A DNA stretch of 6,799 nt from CBDUQP01 sp965369385 (GCA_965369385.1 CBDUQP010000163.1:1-6799); one strand, 5' to 3'. Positions 1 to 6,748 are shown, counted from the first letter of the stretch. The notes: generated by a model not told the origin, from the letters alone. Translations and numbers: made by a program.

Positions 1-8
1 CCGTTGCC

Positions 9-46
9 GTTCGGGCCGAAGGTCCGATGGGCGGTTAGCCGGGGGT
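9..46 (+). repeat. Left arm of the long inverted repeat
   Basis: It pairs with 263-300 in inverted orientation, 36 of 38 bases, with mismatches at 33 and 36. Inside it, GGGCC (13-17) and GGTCC (21-25) flank a GAA triloop and can fold as an RNA hairpin with one G-U pair. The arm ends in CCGGGGG (39-45), which also starts a second stem. Confidence 0.85.
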
Positions 47-79
47 CAGCCGCGATGTAAGTCGCGGTGCAGCCCCCGG
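39..79 (+). repeat. Nested hairpin next to the left arm
   Basis: CCGGGGG at 39-45 pairs with CCCCCGG at 73-79. Within the loop, CCGCGA (50-55) pairs with TCGCGG (62-67) around a six-base loop. The outer stem uses the same seven-base motif as the hairpin at 244-270 on the other side of the element. Confidence 0.7.
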
Positions 80-94
80 ATACAGCTCTCTAAG

Positions 95-119
95 CCCCCC
101 GCCCCGAAGGGGCGGGGGG
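95..119 (+). repeat. Perfect 11-bp GC hairpin with a GAA loop
   Basis: Positions 95-105 and 109-119 are perfect reverse complements, all G and C, around a three-base loop (106-108). This is the strongest local stem in the window. No T-run follows on the + strand, so it does not look like an ordinary intrinsic terminator there, nor is there a clear T-run on the minus strand. Confidence 0.8.
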
Positions 120-208
120 AGAAGCCGGCTTGCGAATTGGTACGAATATTTGGCACAAATCGCCAAGCATATCTGGCAATCTGCGCTACAGAAAAGACCT
201 CTCTGGCC

Positions 209-221
209 ACCCCTGCGGGGT
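209..221 (+). repeat. Small hairpin, 5-bp stem
   Basis: ACCCC (209-213) and GGGGT (217-221) flank a TGC loop. A short T-run lies a few bases downstream (230-234), so a weak terminator on the + strand is conceivable, but the stem is short and the T-run is not adjacent. Confidence 0.4.
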
Positions 222-243
222 TCTGAGTCTTTTTGAGTTGTTT

Positions 244-270
244 CCGGGGGTTCCCTTTGGTTACCCCCGG
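244..270 (+). repeat. Hairpin next to the right arm
   Basis: CCGGGGGT (244-251) pairs with ACCCCCGG (263-270) around an 11-base loop. The stem repeats the motif of the nested hairpin at 39-79, giving the element two matching ends. Confidence 0.7.
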
Positions 271-300
271 CTTACTGCCCATCGGACCTTCGGCCCGAAC
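263..300 (-). repeat. Right arm of the long inverted repeat
   Basis: It is the reverse complement of 9-46 with two mismatches. Read on the minus strand it has the same plan as the left arm: the GGGCC-GAA-GGTCC hairpin, followed by a CCGGGGG stem, here closing with 244-251. The element is therefore structurally symmetric, both ends showing the same two-hairpin pattern when read inward. Confidence 0.85.
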
Positions 301-430
301 AGCCACAACAACGGCAGGGATAATTTAGATGCGTAGGCCCTGATTGTGCAGTAAACTGCGGTGGATTGTCGAAGATGAGAATGGTAAAAGAAGTGTTGGT
401 TTTGGGATGAGTATGCTACGAGGTCGACAG

Positions 431-733
431 ATGCCTTCAAGTATCGAAATAGACAAACTGGCCATTGCAGAATTCTGTAAGAAGAACCACATTCGCCGCT
501 TGGCTTTGTTTGGTTCGGTGCTTCGCGATGACTTCTGTGCTGACAGCGATGTTGATGTGCTGGTGGAGTTTGACAAGGATGCTCATGTCGGCATGTTGAA
601 GATGGCTGGTATGGAAATTGAGTTAAGCCAAATCCTTGGACACAAAGTGGACTTGAATACACCCGGTTTCATCAGTCGATACTTCCGGGAGCAGGTTCTG
701 GCGGAGGCAGAGGTCCAATATGTCGCGGCATAG
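431..733 (+). CDS. mntA: MntA-type minimal nucleotidyltransferase antitoxin
   Basis: A 100-residue MNT-family protein and the likely antitoxin of a type VII toxin-antitoxin pair. The nucleotidyltransferase signature GSx10DxD is complete: G28, S29, then D40 and D42, followed by the strand LVEF; a third acidic residue fits D74 in KVDLNT. In characterised pairs MntA transfers AMP units to a tyrosine of HepT and so silences the toxin. The start at 431 is preferred because GAGGT (420-424) lies six bases upstream. The frame stays open to a TTG at 344 and an ATG at 407, but those would add residues not typical of this short family. Its end overlaps the next gene by 14 bases, which suggests coupled translation. 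The family call is firm; the biochemical role is carried over from characterised homologues. Confidence 0.9.
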   Translation: MPSSIEIDKLAIAEFCKKNHIRRLALFGSVLRDDFCADSDVDVLVEFDKDAHVGMLKMAGMEIELSQILGHKVDLNTPGFISRYFREQVLAEAEVQYVAA

Positions 734-1058
734 TGATGATGTCAGTTTGAGGCACATGTTAGACCATGCCCGCGAGGCTGTCGCGATGGCAGGGGGGAGA
801 GTTCGGACTGATCTGGACAGCGACAGGATGCTGGAATTGTCGCTGATCCGCTTGATTGAGATTGTCGGTGAAGCGGCCAACCGGGTCAGCCTGGAATTGC
901 GGCATTCTAATTCAGATATTCCCTGGGAGCTTGTTCGGGGGATGCGAAATCGCCTTATTCATGGATACGATGCTGTTGATCCTGACGTATTGTGGGATAC
1001 TGTTCAGTTCGATCTGCCGCAGTTGATCTCCCTGCTTGATGCCATTGTCGATGCTTAA
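720..1058 (+). CDS. hepT: HepT-type HEPN (DUF86) ribonuclease toxin
   Basis: A 112-residue, mostly helical HEPN-domain protein of the DUF86 group, the probable toxin partner of the preceding gene. The catalytic motif Rx4H is seen as R76 to H81 in RNRLIH, followed by G82 and Y83, giving the full Rx4HxY motif. In characterised pairs the arginine and histidine serve RNA cleavage and the tyrosine is AMPylated by MntA; both features are intact, so the module looks functional. E51 in GEAA and the segment IPWELVRGMRN (from residue 67) also fit the family. The ATG lies inside the end of the antitoxin gene, with GAGGT (710-714) five bases before it. The pair stands directly upstream of cell wall genes with no obvious functional link, as expected of a mobile defence or stabilisation module. 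Confidence 0.92.
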   Translation: MSRHSDDVSLRHMLDHAREAVAMAGGRVRTDLDSDRMLELSLIRLIEIVGEAANRVSLELRHSNSDIPWELVRGMRNRLIHGYDAVDPDVLWDTVQFDLPQLISLLDAIVDA

Positions 1059-1268
1059 CACATATTGATGGATAGCATATCTGCTTGTATGCGTGGTGAC
1101 TTTGGCTGTTCTCACTTCTCGATTTACTCAGCTTTGTAGACCAAATCCTGTTGTCTAATGCGCGCGGCCGGTTCGTGCCGATATATCTCATGTCTGGCGG
1201 TATTATTGCGAGCCAGGTACGGATAGTTCCAGCTTGATGCGATGTGAGGATCTTTTGGGATATGCCAT
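1059..1268 (+). other. Spacer between the toxin gene and murE, probable promoter region
   Basis: These 210 bases hold no gene I can support. If the murE operon is transcribed separately from the toxin pair, its promoter should lie here. TATTAT at 1201-1206 resembles a -10 box, but I see no good -35 box at the right distance. GATATATC (1180-1187) is an 8-base palindrome. No strong terminator hairpin follows hepT, so read-through is possible. An in-frame TGA at 1245-1247 prevents a longer MurE. Confidence 0.35.
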
Positions 1269-2735
1269 ATGCAGTTTAGTGAATTGCTTTCGAAATCGGA
1301 ACTTGCGCCACATCAGGTGCAGGGCGACTGCGATGTGCAGACCGTCGTCTTTGATTCGCGAAAAGCTGCGCCCGGCGTCTGCTTCGTAGCCGTCAAGGGC
1401 TGGCAGATGGATGGGCATGATTTCATTGCCGATGCAGCCGCCCGCAGTTGCGCCGCGATCATATGCGAAGATGCCGCCAACGTCCCAGCCGGTGTTCCCC
1501 ATGTGGTAGTGCCCGATTCGCACGCGGCACTCGGAAAGTGTGCACAGGCTATCAGGGGTTGGCCCACGCGGAAACTAACGAATATCGGCATCACGGGTAC
1601 TAACGGCAAGAGCACCACGGCCTGGATGATCCACCAGATGCTGACTTCTGCCGGGATGCAGGCTGCCATGCTGGGAACCATTGCCTACGAGACGGGCGCA
1701 CGCAGCGTTACGGCCTGCGCCACCACTCCCGATCCGGTCTCGCTGGCAGATATGATGGCCGAGATGGTGGGAAACGGATGCACTCACCTGGTTATGGAAG
1801 TTTCGAGCCATGCTCTGGACCAGCGACGCTGCGAGGGCGTGGAGTTCCGCGCGGCTGTGTTTACGAACCTGACCGGCGATCATCTGGATTATCACCTGAA
1901 TATGGACAATTACATGCTTGCCAAACGCAAGCTGTTTGATTCGCTCGGGGCCGATGCCACAGCGATCGTAAACGCCGACGATCCGTATGGTCGGCAGATG
2001 GCGGCCGGTGTGCAGGGGCAGATACTCTGGTACGGTTTGGAGACTGACGCCGGGTTGACTTGCGATCTTGGCTGGAGCGACAGGGAGGGCTCTGTGGGCA
2101 ATGTGCAGTATGCGGGCAGTTCGGTAGAGTTCGCCAGCGCACTGCCTGGCAGGCACAATGTGCTCAACTGCCTTGCTGCCATCGGCGTCGGCGTGGGGCT
2201 GGGTATTGATCTTGTCACGTGCGTGAAGGGCGTATCGCAGGTGCCCAGCGTGCCCGGGCGTCTTCAGCGAGTTGATGTGGATGCCCCTTATAGCGTTTTT
2301 GTTGATTACGCCCATACCGACGACGCATTGCGGAACGTGCTGGAATCGATGCGGGCCGTGGTGAGTGGTCGCCTGATTGTGGTGTTCGGGTGCGGTGGCG
2401 ACAGGGATCGCAGCAAGCGTCCGCGAATGGGCGCTGTGGCGGCAGAGCTGGCCGACAGTATCGTCATCACCAGCGATAACCCCCGCAGCGAAGATCCGCA
2501 GGCGATTATTGACGAAATCCTGGCTGGAATTGCCCCCGGCGATTTGTGCAGGTGCATTGTTGAGCCAGACAGGCAGAAGGCCATAACGGCTGCGTGCAAG
2601 CTGGCCGATAAAGATGATATCGTGCTGCTTGCCGGCAAGGGGCACGAGAGTTACCAGGAAGTTAATGGTAAGCGACATGATTTCGACGACGCCAAGGTCG
2701 CGTCAGAAGTAGTTGGAAGGATCAGACATACATGA
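1269..2735 (+). CDS. murE: UDP-MurNAc-L-Ala-D-Glu:meso-diaminopimelate ligase MurE
   Basis: A 488-residue cytoplasmic Mur ligase that adds the third residue of the peptidoglycan stem peptide, using ATP. All three domains are present. The N-terminal UDP-binding domain (about 1-100) has FDSRKAAPGVCFVAVKG. The ATP-binding central domain has the P-loop GTNGKST (110-116), TTPD (152-155), EVSSHAL (177-183), NLTGDHLDYH (200-209) and K219, the expected carbamylated lysine. The C-terminal domain has GRHNVLN (294-300), DYAHTDDAL (346-354), DNPR (403-406) and GKGHE (456-460). DNPR is the family marker for meso-diaminopimelate rather than lysine. Length is normal. The start is fixed by an in-frame stop at 1245; only a weak GGGA (1257-1260) precedes it. 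The end overlaps murF by four bases (ATGA). It is the first dcw gene in the window, without ftsI before it. Confidence 0.97.
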   Translation: MQFSELLSKSELAPHQVQGDCDVQTVVFDSRKAAPGVCFVAVKGWQMDGHDFIADAAARSCAAIICEDAANVPAGVPHVVVPDSHAALGKCAQAIRGWPTRKLTNIGITGTNGKSTTAWMIHQMLTSAGMQAAMLGTIAYETGARSVTACATTPDPVSLADMMAEMVGNGCTHLVMEVSSHALDQRRCEGVEFRAAVFTNLTGDHLDYHLNMDNYMLAKRKLFDSLGADATAIVNADDPYGRQMAAGVQGQILWYGLETDAGLTCDLGWSDREGSVGNVQYAGSSVEFASALPGRHNVLNCLAAIGVGVGLGIDLVTCVKGVSQVPSVPGRLQRVDVDAPYSVFVDYAHTDDALRNVLESMRAVVSGRLIVVFGCGGDRDRSKRPRMGAVAAELADSIVITSDNPRSEDPQAIIDEILAGIAPGDLCRCIVEPDRQKAITAACKLADKDDIVLLAGKGHESYQEVNGKRHDFDDAKVASEVVGRIRHT

Positions 2736-4186
2736 TTTCGATGGAGATGGAGGATATTCGTCGCGCATTGCGTGGGCGGTGGTGCTGGCCGGCTGCGGAT
2801 GTGCACATAGAAGGCGTCACGATTGATACGCGAACCGCCAGTGCGGGAGATGCGTTTGTGGCGATTCGCGGTGCTAACTTTGATGGTCACGATTTCCTGC
2901 AGGCAGCTTCACACGCCGGATGTATTACCGCAGTCATAGACAAAGCCTTTTTCGGCGTTTACGGAGGAGAGCGGCTGCCCGAAGAGGTTGGCAGGTTGTT
3001 TGGCGGCGGTGTGATTGTGGTGGAAGATACCATCGCCTCGTTGGGATATCTGGCGGCGGAGCATCGAGAGAAGGTAGCTTGCGCACGGGTGGTGGCCGTT
3101 ACCGGTTCAAACGGGAAGACCACTACCGGCCGCATGATAGACCATATCCTTTCCAGCAAGTTCAGGGGGTCGCGGAACCCTCATAGTTTCAATAACTGCA
3201 TTGGTGTGCCCCTGACATTGCTCGGCGTGAATCAGGGCGATGATTATGTTGTTTGCGAGGTAGGCAGTAATGCGCCTGGCGAGATCGATTCGCTGGCGAG
3301 GATTGTACGCCCGGATGTGGCGGTGATAACCTCGGTGGGGATGACGCACCTGGCGGGGCTTGGCAGCATTAGCCAGGTGGCGGCCGAGAAGGGATCTCTG
3401 CTGAACTGGACCCAGGATGGATGTGTGGCGGTGGTCAATGGCGATAGCGATGAACTATCGGCGGCAGTGCGGTCATACGATGGAAGGATGATCCGGTTCG
3501 GCGTTGGTGACGAATGCGAATTGAGGATGAGCGACTACGAGGCCATCGGCGAGCTTGGACAGGGCTGCCGGTTCAAGATAAATGGTCATCAGCAGGTAAC
3601 GCTGCCGATTACCGGGCGTCACAATGCGACCAACGCGACCGCTGCGATAGCGGCAGGGCAGGTATTCGGCATGGAGCAGTCAGAAGCCGTCGAGGCCCTG
3701 GCGGACTTCCCCGGTGCCCAGATGCGTCAGCAATGGCTTGTTGCGGGAGGGGTCACGGTAATAAACGACGCCTATAACGCTAATCCATCCAGCCTGGCGG
3801 CGGGGGTGTCGGTTCTTTGTGACTGCAAGCCTCGCAGCGGCGGCAGGCGCGTGCTGATCGTTGGCGATATGCTGGAATTGGGCGATGCAGCCGAGCAGCT
3901 TCACAGGGTTTCGGGTGCCAAGATCGCCGCCAGGGGCGTTAATGGTCAGGGCGGGGTGGATTTCCTGATCGGCGTTGGCCAACTGGGTCGATATATTGCA
4001 GTAGGGGCTCGCGAAGGGGGCTTGGATGCGGCGCAGACCTGCGAATATGACTCTGTCGAGGCATTGGGCGGGGAGCTTTCCGGGCTTCTGGCGGCCGGCG
4101 ATATTGTGCTGGTGAAGGGCTCTCGTGCGATGGGTATGGAACGCATCGCGGCGGCGATAGGGGACCTGTTTGGTGCCGGCCAATAG
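2732..4186 (+). CDS. murF: UDP-MurNAc-tripeptide:D-Ala-D-Ala ligase MurF
   Basis: A 484-residue Mur ligase that joins D-alanyl-D-alanine to the UDP-MurNAc tripeptide in the cytoplasm, the last soluble step before MraY. Visible motifs are IDTRTASAGDAFVAIRG in the N-terminal domain (31-47), the P-loop GSNGKTT (125-131), E176 in CEVGSN, H206 in GMTHL, K220 as the probable carbamylated lysine, GRHNATNA (295-302), DAYNANPSS (346-354), GDMLELG (378-384) and VKGSRAMGME (461-470). The order and spacing match MurF rather than MurC, D or E. The start at 2732 shares bases with the murE stop (ATGA), and GGAAGGA (2715-2721) lies ten bases upstream, pointing to translational coupling. Methionines at codons 4 and 6 are alternative starts, but they are farther from that ribosome site. 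Confidence 0.96.
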   Translation: MISMEMEDIRRALRGRWCWPAADVHIEGVTIDTRTASAGDAFVAIRGANFDGHDFLQAASHAGCITAVIDKAFFGVYGGERLPEEVGRLFGGGVIVVEDTIASLGYLAAEHREKVACARVVAVTGSNGKTTTGRMIDHILSSKFRGSRNPHSFNNCIGVPLTLLGVNQGDDYVVCEVGSNAPGEIDSLARIVRPDVAVITSVGMTHLAGLGSISQVAAEKGSLLNWTQDGCVAVVNGDSDELSAAVRSYDGRMIRFGVGDECELRMSDYEAIGELGQGCRFKINGHQQVTLPITGRHNATNATAAIAAGQVFGMEQSEAVEALADFPGAQMRQQWLVAGGVTVINDAYNANPSSLAAGVSVLCDCKPRSGGRRVLIVGDMLELGDAAEQLHRVSGAKIAARGVNGQGGVDFLIGVGQLGRYIAVGAREGGLDAAQTCEYDSVEALGGELSGLLAAGDIVLVKGSRAMGMERIAAAIGDLFGAGQ

Positions 4187-4237
4187 GCGTATGGGCGTAA
4201 CAATTGTTTTTGATGAGTATTTAAGAGATAGCATGTA

Positions 4238-5332
4238 ATGGTCCATTTATTCTACAAAGGTCTGATTCTGAGAATAGCCGGGGCGGCGGCGTTGAGCTTC
4301 GTGCTTGCGGTTATTTTCGGCCCGCGGTTGATACGCTTTCTGATCCGGGCTCGACTGGGCGATCGGCCGGAGTTTAATCACGCCGACCTGAACGAGCTTC
4401 TGCGTCACAAGTCCAACACTCCGACGATGGGCGGGATCCTGATCGTGGGAGCGATATTCGTAGCCACGGTTCTCTTTGCCGATCTGGGCAACATGTATAT
4501 CCGCATGGGTCTGTTCATTCTGGTGTGGCTGGGACTGCTTGGCGGTGTGGATGACTGGCTGAAGCTGCGATTCTCGGCAGGCAAGGGCAGCCGCGACGGC
4601 TTGCATGCGTGGGAGAAGACCATCTTCCAGGTGGGCCTTGCGGTGATGATCGGCGCGGGCATGCAGAGATACGGGCAGGACAGCGAAACGGCATTGAACC
4701 TTTACCTGCCATTCTGCTCTTACAGCATATCGCTGGCGTCAGTGCCGGTGATTTATGTGCTGATTACCGTATTCACGATGTACGGCACGTCCAACGCGGT
4801 GAACCTGACCGATGGTATGGACGGGCTGGCGTCGGGGTGCGTGTGTATTGTTACGGTAGTTTATCTGCTGCTGGCGTGGATATCCGGCGTTGAGGAGTGG
4901 GCGGGGGTGTTCAATCTGCCCCTTGTGTTCAAGGCCCAGGAAGTGACTGTTCTATGCGGCGCTATGATCGGCGCAACGCTGGGCTTCTTGTGGTACAACG
5001 CGCCACCGGCCCAGGTATTCATGGGAGATACCGGTTCGCTGCCTCTGGGCGGTTTGATCGGGTATATCGCCGTGGTCACTCGCCATGAACTGCTGCTGCT
5101 GATAGCGGGCGGCGTGTTTGTGATGGAGGCTGGCAGTGTGATACTCCAGGTGGGATACTTCAAGCTCACTCGCCCCGGGCCCGGTTTGCCGGGTAAACGG
5201 ATATTCCGGTGCGCGCCGCTGCATCATCATTTTCACCTTGGCGGATGGGCAGAGACCAAGGTGGTTATGCGGTTCTGGATTCTCGGGATATTGTTTGCGA
5301 CACTGGCTTTGGCAACGCTTAAGCTGCGTTGA
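4238..5332 (+). CDS. mraY: Phospho-MurNAc-pentapeptide transferase MraY
   Basis: A 364-residue integral membrane enzyme that transfers phospho-MurNAc-pentapeptide from UDP to undecaprenyl phosphate, giving lipid I on the inner face of the cytoplasmic membrane. About ten hydrophobic segments are visible, for example near 13-35, 65-82, 166-180, 200-216, 235-250, 287-307 and 344-362. Family motifs are TPTMGG (61-66), the aspartate pair in VDDWLK (D105, D106), NAVNLTDGMDGLA (186-198), FMGDTGSL (261-268, with D264) and the histidine cluster PLHHHFHLGGW (327-337). The usual form of the last motif is PLHHHFE; here the glutamate is histidine. A 51-base AT-richer gap follows murF, and only a weak AAGAGA (4223-4228) precedes the ATG. 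murD, the usual next gene, does not follow. Confidence 0.97.
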   Translation: MVHLFYKGLILRIAGAAALSFVLAVIFGPRLIRFLIRARLGDRPEFNHADLNELLRHKSNTPTMGGILIVGAIFVATVLFADLGNMYIRMGLFILVWLGLLGGVDDWLKLRFSAGKGSRDGLHAWEKTIFQVGLAVMIGAGMQRYGQDSETALNLYLPFCSYSISLASVPVIYVLITVFTMYGTSNAVNLTDGMDGLASGCVCIVTVVYLLLAWISGVEEWAGVFNLPLVFKAQEVTVLCGAMIGATLGFLWYNAPPAQVFMGDTGSLPLGGLIGYIAVVTRHELLLLIAGGVFVMEAGSVILQVGYFKLTRPGPGLPGKRIFRCAPLHHHFHLGGWAETKVVMRFWILGILFATLALATLKLR

Positions 5333-5391
5333 CTTTGCGTTGACCTGGGGGCAGGCGGCTGGAAACACACGAAGGCAGGAGTTGAGCGTAG

Positions 5392-6597
5392 ATGGCAGGG
5401 ATGCCGGAAAACTTGGATTTGACGCAGGACAAGAGACGCGCTATGGCGTCGGGCCTGTTGGTGACTACTCTGGCGATGCTGGCGTTGGGCGTGGTGATGG
5501 TGCACAGTGCGTTGGCGTCGCTGCCGGCTTCTGACGTGGCATGGTACAAGCGGGTCGACATGCGACATTCGCTCTTTGCCTCCCTCGCAGCCATCGTCCT
5601 GTTCCTGGGCGGGTGGATGCGGTTCAGGTGGTTTGGGGGCAGGGGCAAGTGGCCGTATTGTGCGATTGGGCTGTTCATTCTCGCACTTGGCTTCATGGGA
5701 CTCCTGAAGTGGTCCGGTCTTGGAGAGATGAGAAACGGGAAGGTACGATGGCTCAAGTTCGGTCCAGCGGCTTACGGCATAGGATTTCAGCCGTCCGAGG
5801 TATTGAAGCTGGCGATGGTGTTGCTGCTGGCTGCGTGGCTGTCCGGACCGTCAACTCAGATACGCAGCTTCTTCAAGACATTCCTTCCCGCGGTCGCTCT
5901 GATGGGGCTGTGTTTTGGGATAGTGTTCCACCAGGATCTTGGCACTGCGACCATGATATGCATGGCTGCGCTCGTGACGATGTTCCTGGCTGGGATCCCG
6001 TGGTACTACCTGATAAGCCTGCTGCCCATCGGCGCGGGCTGGTTCTGGTGGGCCGTTAGTGGGAACGCAAACAGGCTGGCGCGGATTGAAGCAATGCTCG
6101 ATCCGTGGAACCTGGAGAACCCCAGCACATGGCAGCCGAGGCAGAGTTTGCAGGCAATTCTGGAAGGTGGATGGTGCGGAAAGGGCCTTGGCAGAGGCGT
6201 GAACAAGCTGGGCTTCCTGCCGGAAGATACCACCGACTTTATATTCGCAAGCTATTGCTCGGAGTGGGGATTCGTTGGGGCGGTTCTGCTGATGCTGCTG
6301 ATTGTACTATGGATATACTTTGCGGTGAGAGCGTCGATGCTCGCACGCGACGGCTTCGCTAAACTGTTTATCGGAGCCCTTGGTTTTCTCATAGCTATGC
6401 AGATGGTTCTGCACCTGGCCGTCAATCTGGTAGTTCTTCCGCCAACGGGAATGAGTTTCCCATTCATCTCTGCCGGCGGCACGGGCCTGCTGATAATGGC
6501 CAGTGCAGCGGCGATAATGGTCTCCATGACAAGATACGGCGGTCAGTCGCCAACACTTCAAGAAACATCGCATCGGGTAGACAGCGGGAGGAGTTGA
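5392..6597 (+). CDS. ftsW: Septal peptidoglycan polymerase FtsW (SEDS family)
   Basis: A 401-residue SEDS-family membrane protein. FtsW polymerises lipid II into glycan strands at the division septum together with a class B penicillin-binding protein. About ten membrane segments are visible, with a large outer loop at about 223-293. Motifs are RW (119-120), FQPSE (132-136), QDLGT (181-185), GWCGKGLGRG (260-269), KLGFLPEDTTDFIFA (272-286) and LPPTGMSFPFISAGG (349-363). D282 in TDF aligns with the aspartate reported as essential in FtsW and RodA. Two departures from common forms: QDLGT lacks the proline of QPDLGT, and the usual EE pair near E291 is SE. AGGAG (5377-5381) precedes the ATG by ten bases. 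RodA is the alternative in this family, but the position beside mraY favours FtsW. The tail (381-401) is hydrophilic. The stop overlaps an ATG (TGATG). Confidence 0.92.
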   Translation: MAGMPENLDLTQDKRRAMASGLLVTTLAMLALGVVMVHSALASLPASDVAWYKRVDMRHSLFASLAAIVLFLGGWMRFRWFGGRGKWPYCAIGLFILALGFMGLLKWSGLGEMRNGKVRWLKFGPAAYGIGFQPSEVLKLAMVLLLAAWLSGPSTQIRSFFKTFLPAVALMGLCFGIVFHQDLGTATMICMAALVTMFLAGIPWYYLISLLPIGAGWFWWAVSGNANRLARIEAMLDPWNLENPSTWQPRQSLQAILEGGWCGKGLGRGVNKLGFLPEDTTDFIFASYCSEWGFVGAVLLMLLIVLWIYFAVRASMLARDGFAKLFIGALGFLIAMQMVLHLAVNLVVLPPTGMSFPFISAGGTGLLIMASAAAIMVSMTRYGGQSPTLQETSHRVDSGRS

Positions 6598-6719
6598 TGC
6601 TGATTCGACAAAAGCGTCGGCCCTTGATGGAAAATATGGAAGAAATATGAAATAGAGGTGTTGCGTAGATGGGTTTTTCACAGTATTGCAAAATTCGTAA
6701 ACGTAAGTCTCTATTTTGA

Positions 6720-6742
6720 TTTGCATTGCACCGAAATGCAAA
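6720..6742 (+). repeat. Hairpin, 8-bp stem
   Basis: TTTGCATT (6720-6727) pairs with AATGCAAA (6735-6742) around a seven-base loop. The stem is AT-rich and no T-run follows, so it is not a convincing intrinsic terminator. Confidence 0.55.
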
Positions 6743-6748
6743 ACCGCG

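Larger units (their letters stand above)
1..314. mobile_element. Hairpin-rich inverted-repeat element (MITE-like), possibly cut at the left edge
   Basis: This stretch has no convincing gene and is framed by two long inverted repeats. Positions 9-46 match the reverse complement of 263-300 at 36 of 38 bases. The match resumes outside that, with 1-6 (CCGTTG) opposite 309-314 (CAACGG) after a small length difference, so the true left end may lie before the window. Between the arms lies a series of stem-loops (39-79, 95-119, 150-166, 209-221, 244-270). Long terminal repeats around a short non-coding core are typical of MITEs and other multicopy palindromic elements; that identity is inference, because copy number and target-site duplication cannot be seen here. 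A structured RNA gene is the main alternative. An 86-codon frame on the minus strand nearly fills the element (46-306, GTG start), but it has no ribosome site and no recognisable domain. Confidence 0.5.

Noticed and set aside
1..60. tRNA or rRNA fragment in the GC-rich left end
   Set aside because: No cloverleaf arms or conserved tRNA loop bases can be laid out; the symmetry is explained by the inverted repeat.
95..119. Intrinsic terminator at the strong GC hairpin
   Set aside because: The stem is very strong, but no run of T follows it on either strand.
46..306. 86-codon frame on the minus strand spanning the inverted-repeat element
   Set aside because: It starts with GTG inside the repeat flank, has no ribosome site, runs through the hairpins, and shows no recognisable domain. 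It is more likely a chance frame in GC-rich repeat DNA. It would be reconsidered if the frame is conserved among genomic copies.
1..314. CRISPR array
   Set aside because: The repeats are inverted and only paired, without regular direct repeats and spacers.
130..336. 68-codon frame on the + strand in the same element
   Set aside because: No ribosome site and no family resemblance; it overlaps the opposite-strand frame and the right repeat arm.
344..430. Longer start for the antitoxin gene (TTG at 344 or ATG at 407)
   Set aside because: The ATG at 431 has GAGGT at a good distance and gives the usual family length; the extra residues look unlike the family.
1575..2678. 367-codon frame on the minus strand across murE
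   Set aside because: It lies wholly antisense to a well-supported MurE and has no domain I recognise. Long antisense frames are common opposite GC-rich genes.
4187..4237. Possible internal promoter before mraY (TTGTTT at 4204)
   Set aside because: No good -10 box at the right spacing; the AT-richer gap alone is not enough.
3680..4246. 188-codon frame on the minus strand across the end of murF
   Set aside because: Antisense to conserved MurF motifs and without a recognisable domain.
5541..6059. 172-codon frame on the + strand inside ftsW
   Set aside because: A shifted frame of the FtsW coding sequence; the FtsW frame carries all the conserved motifs.
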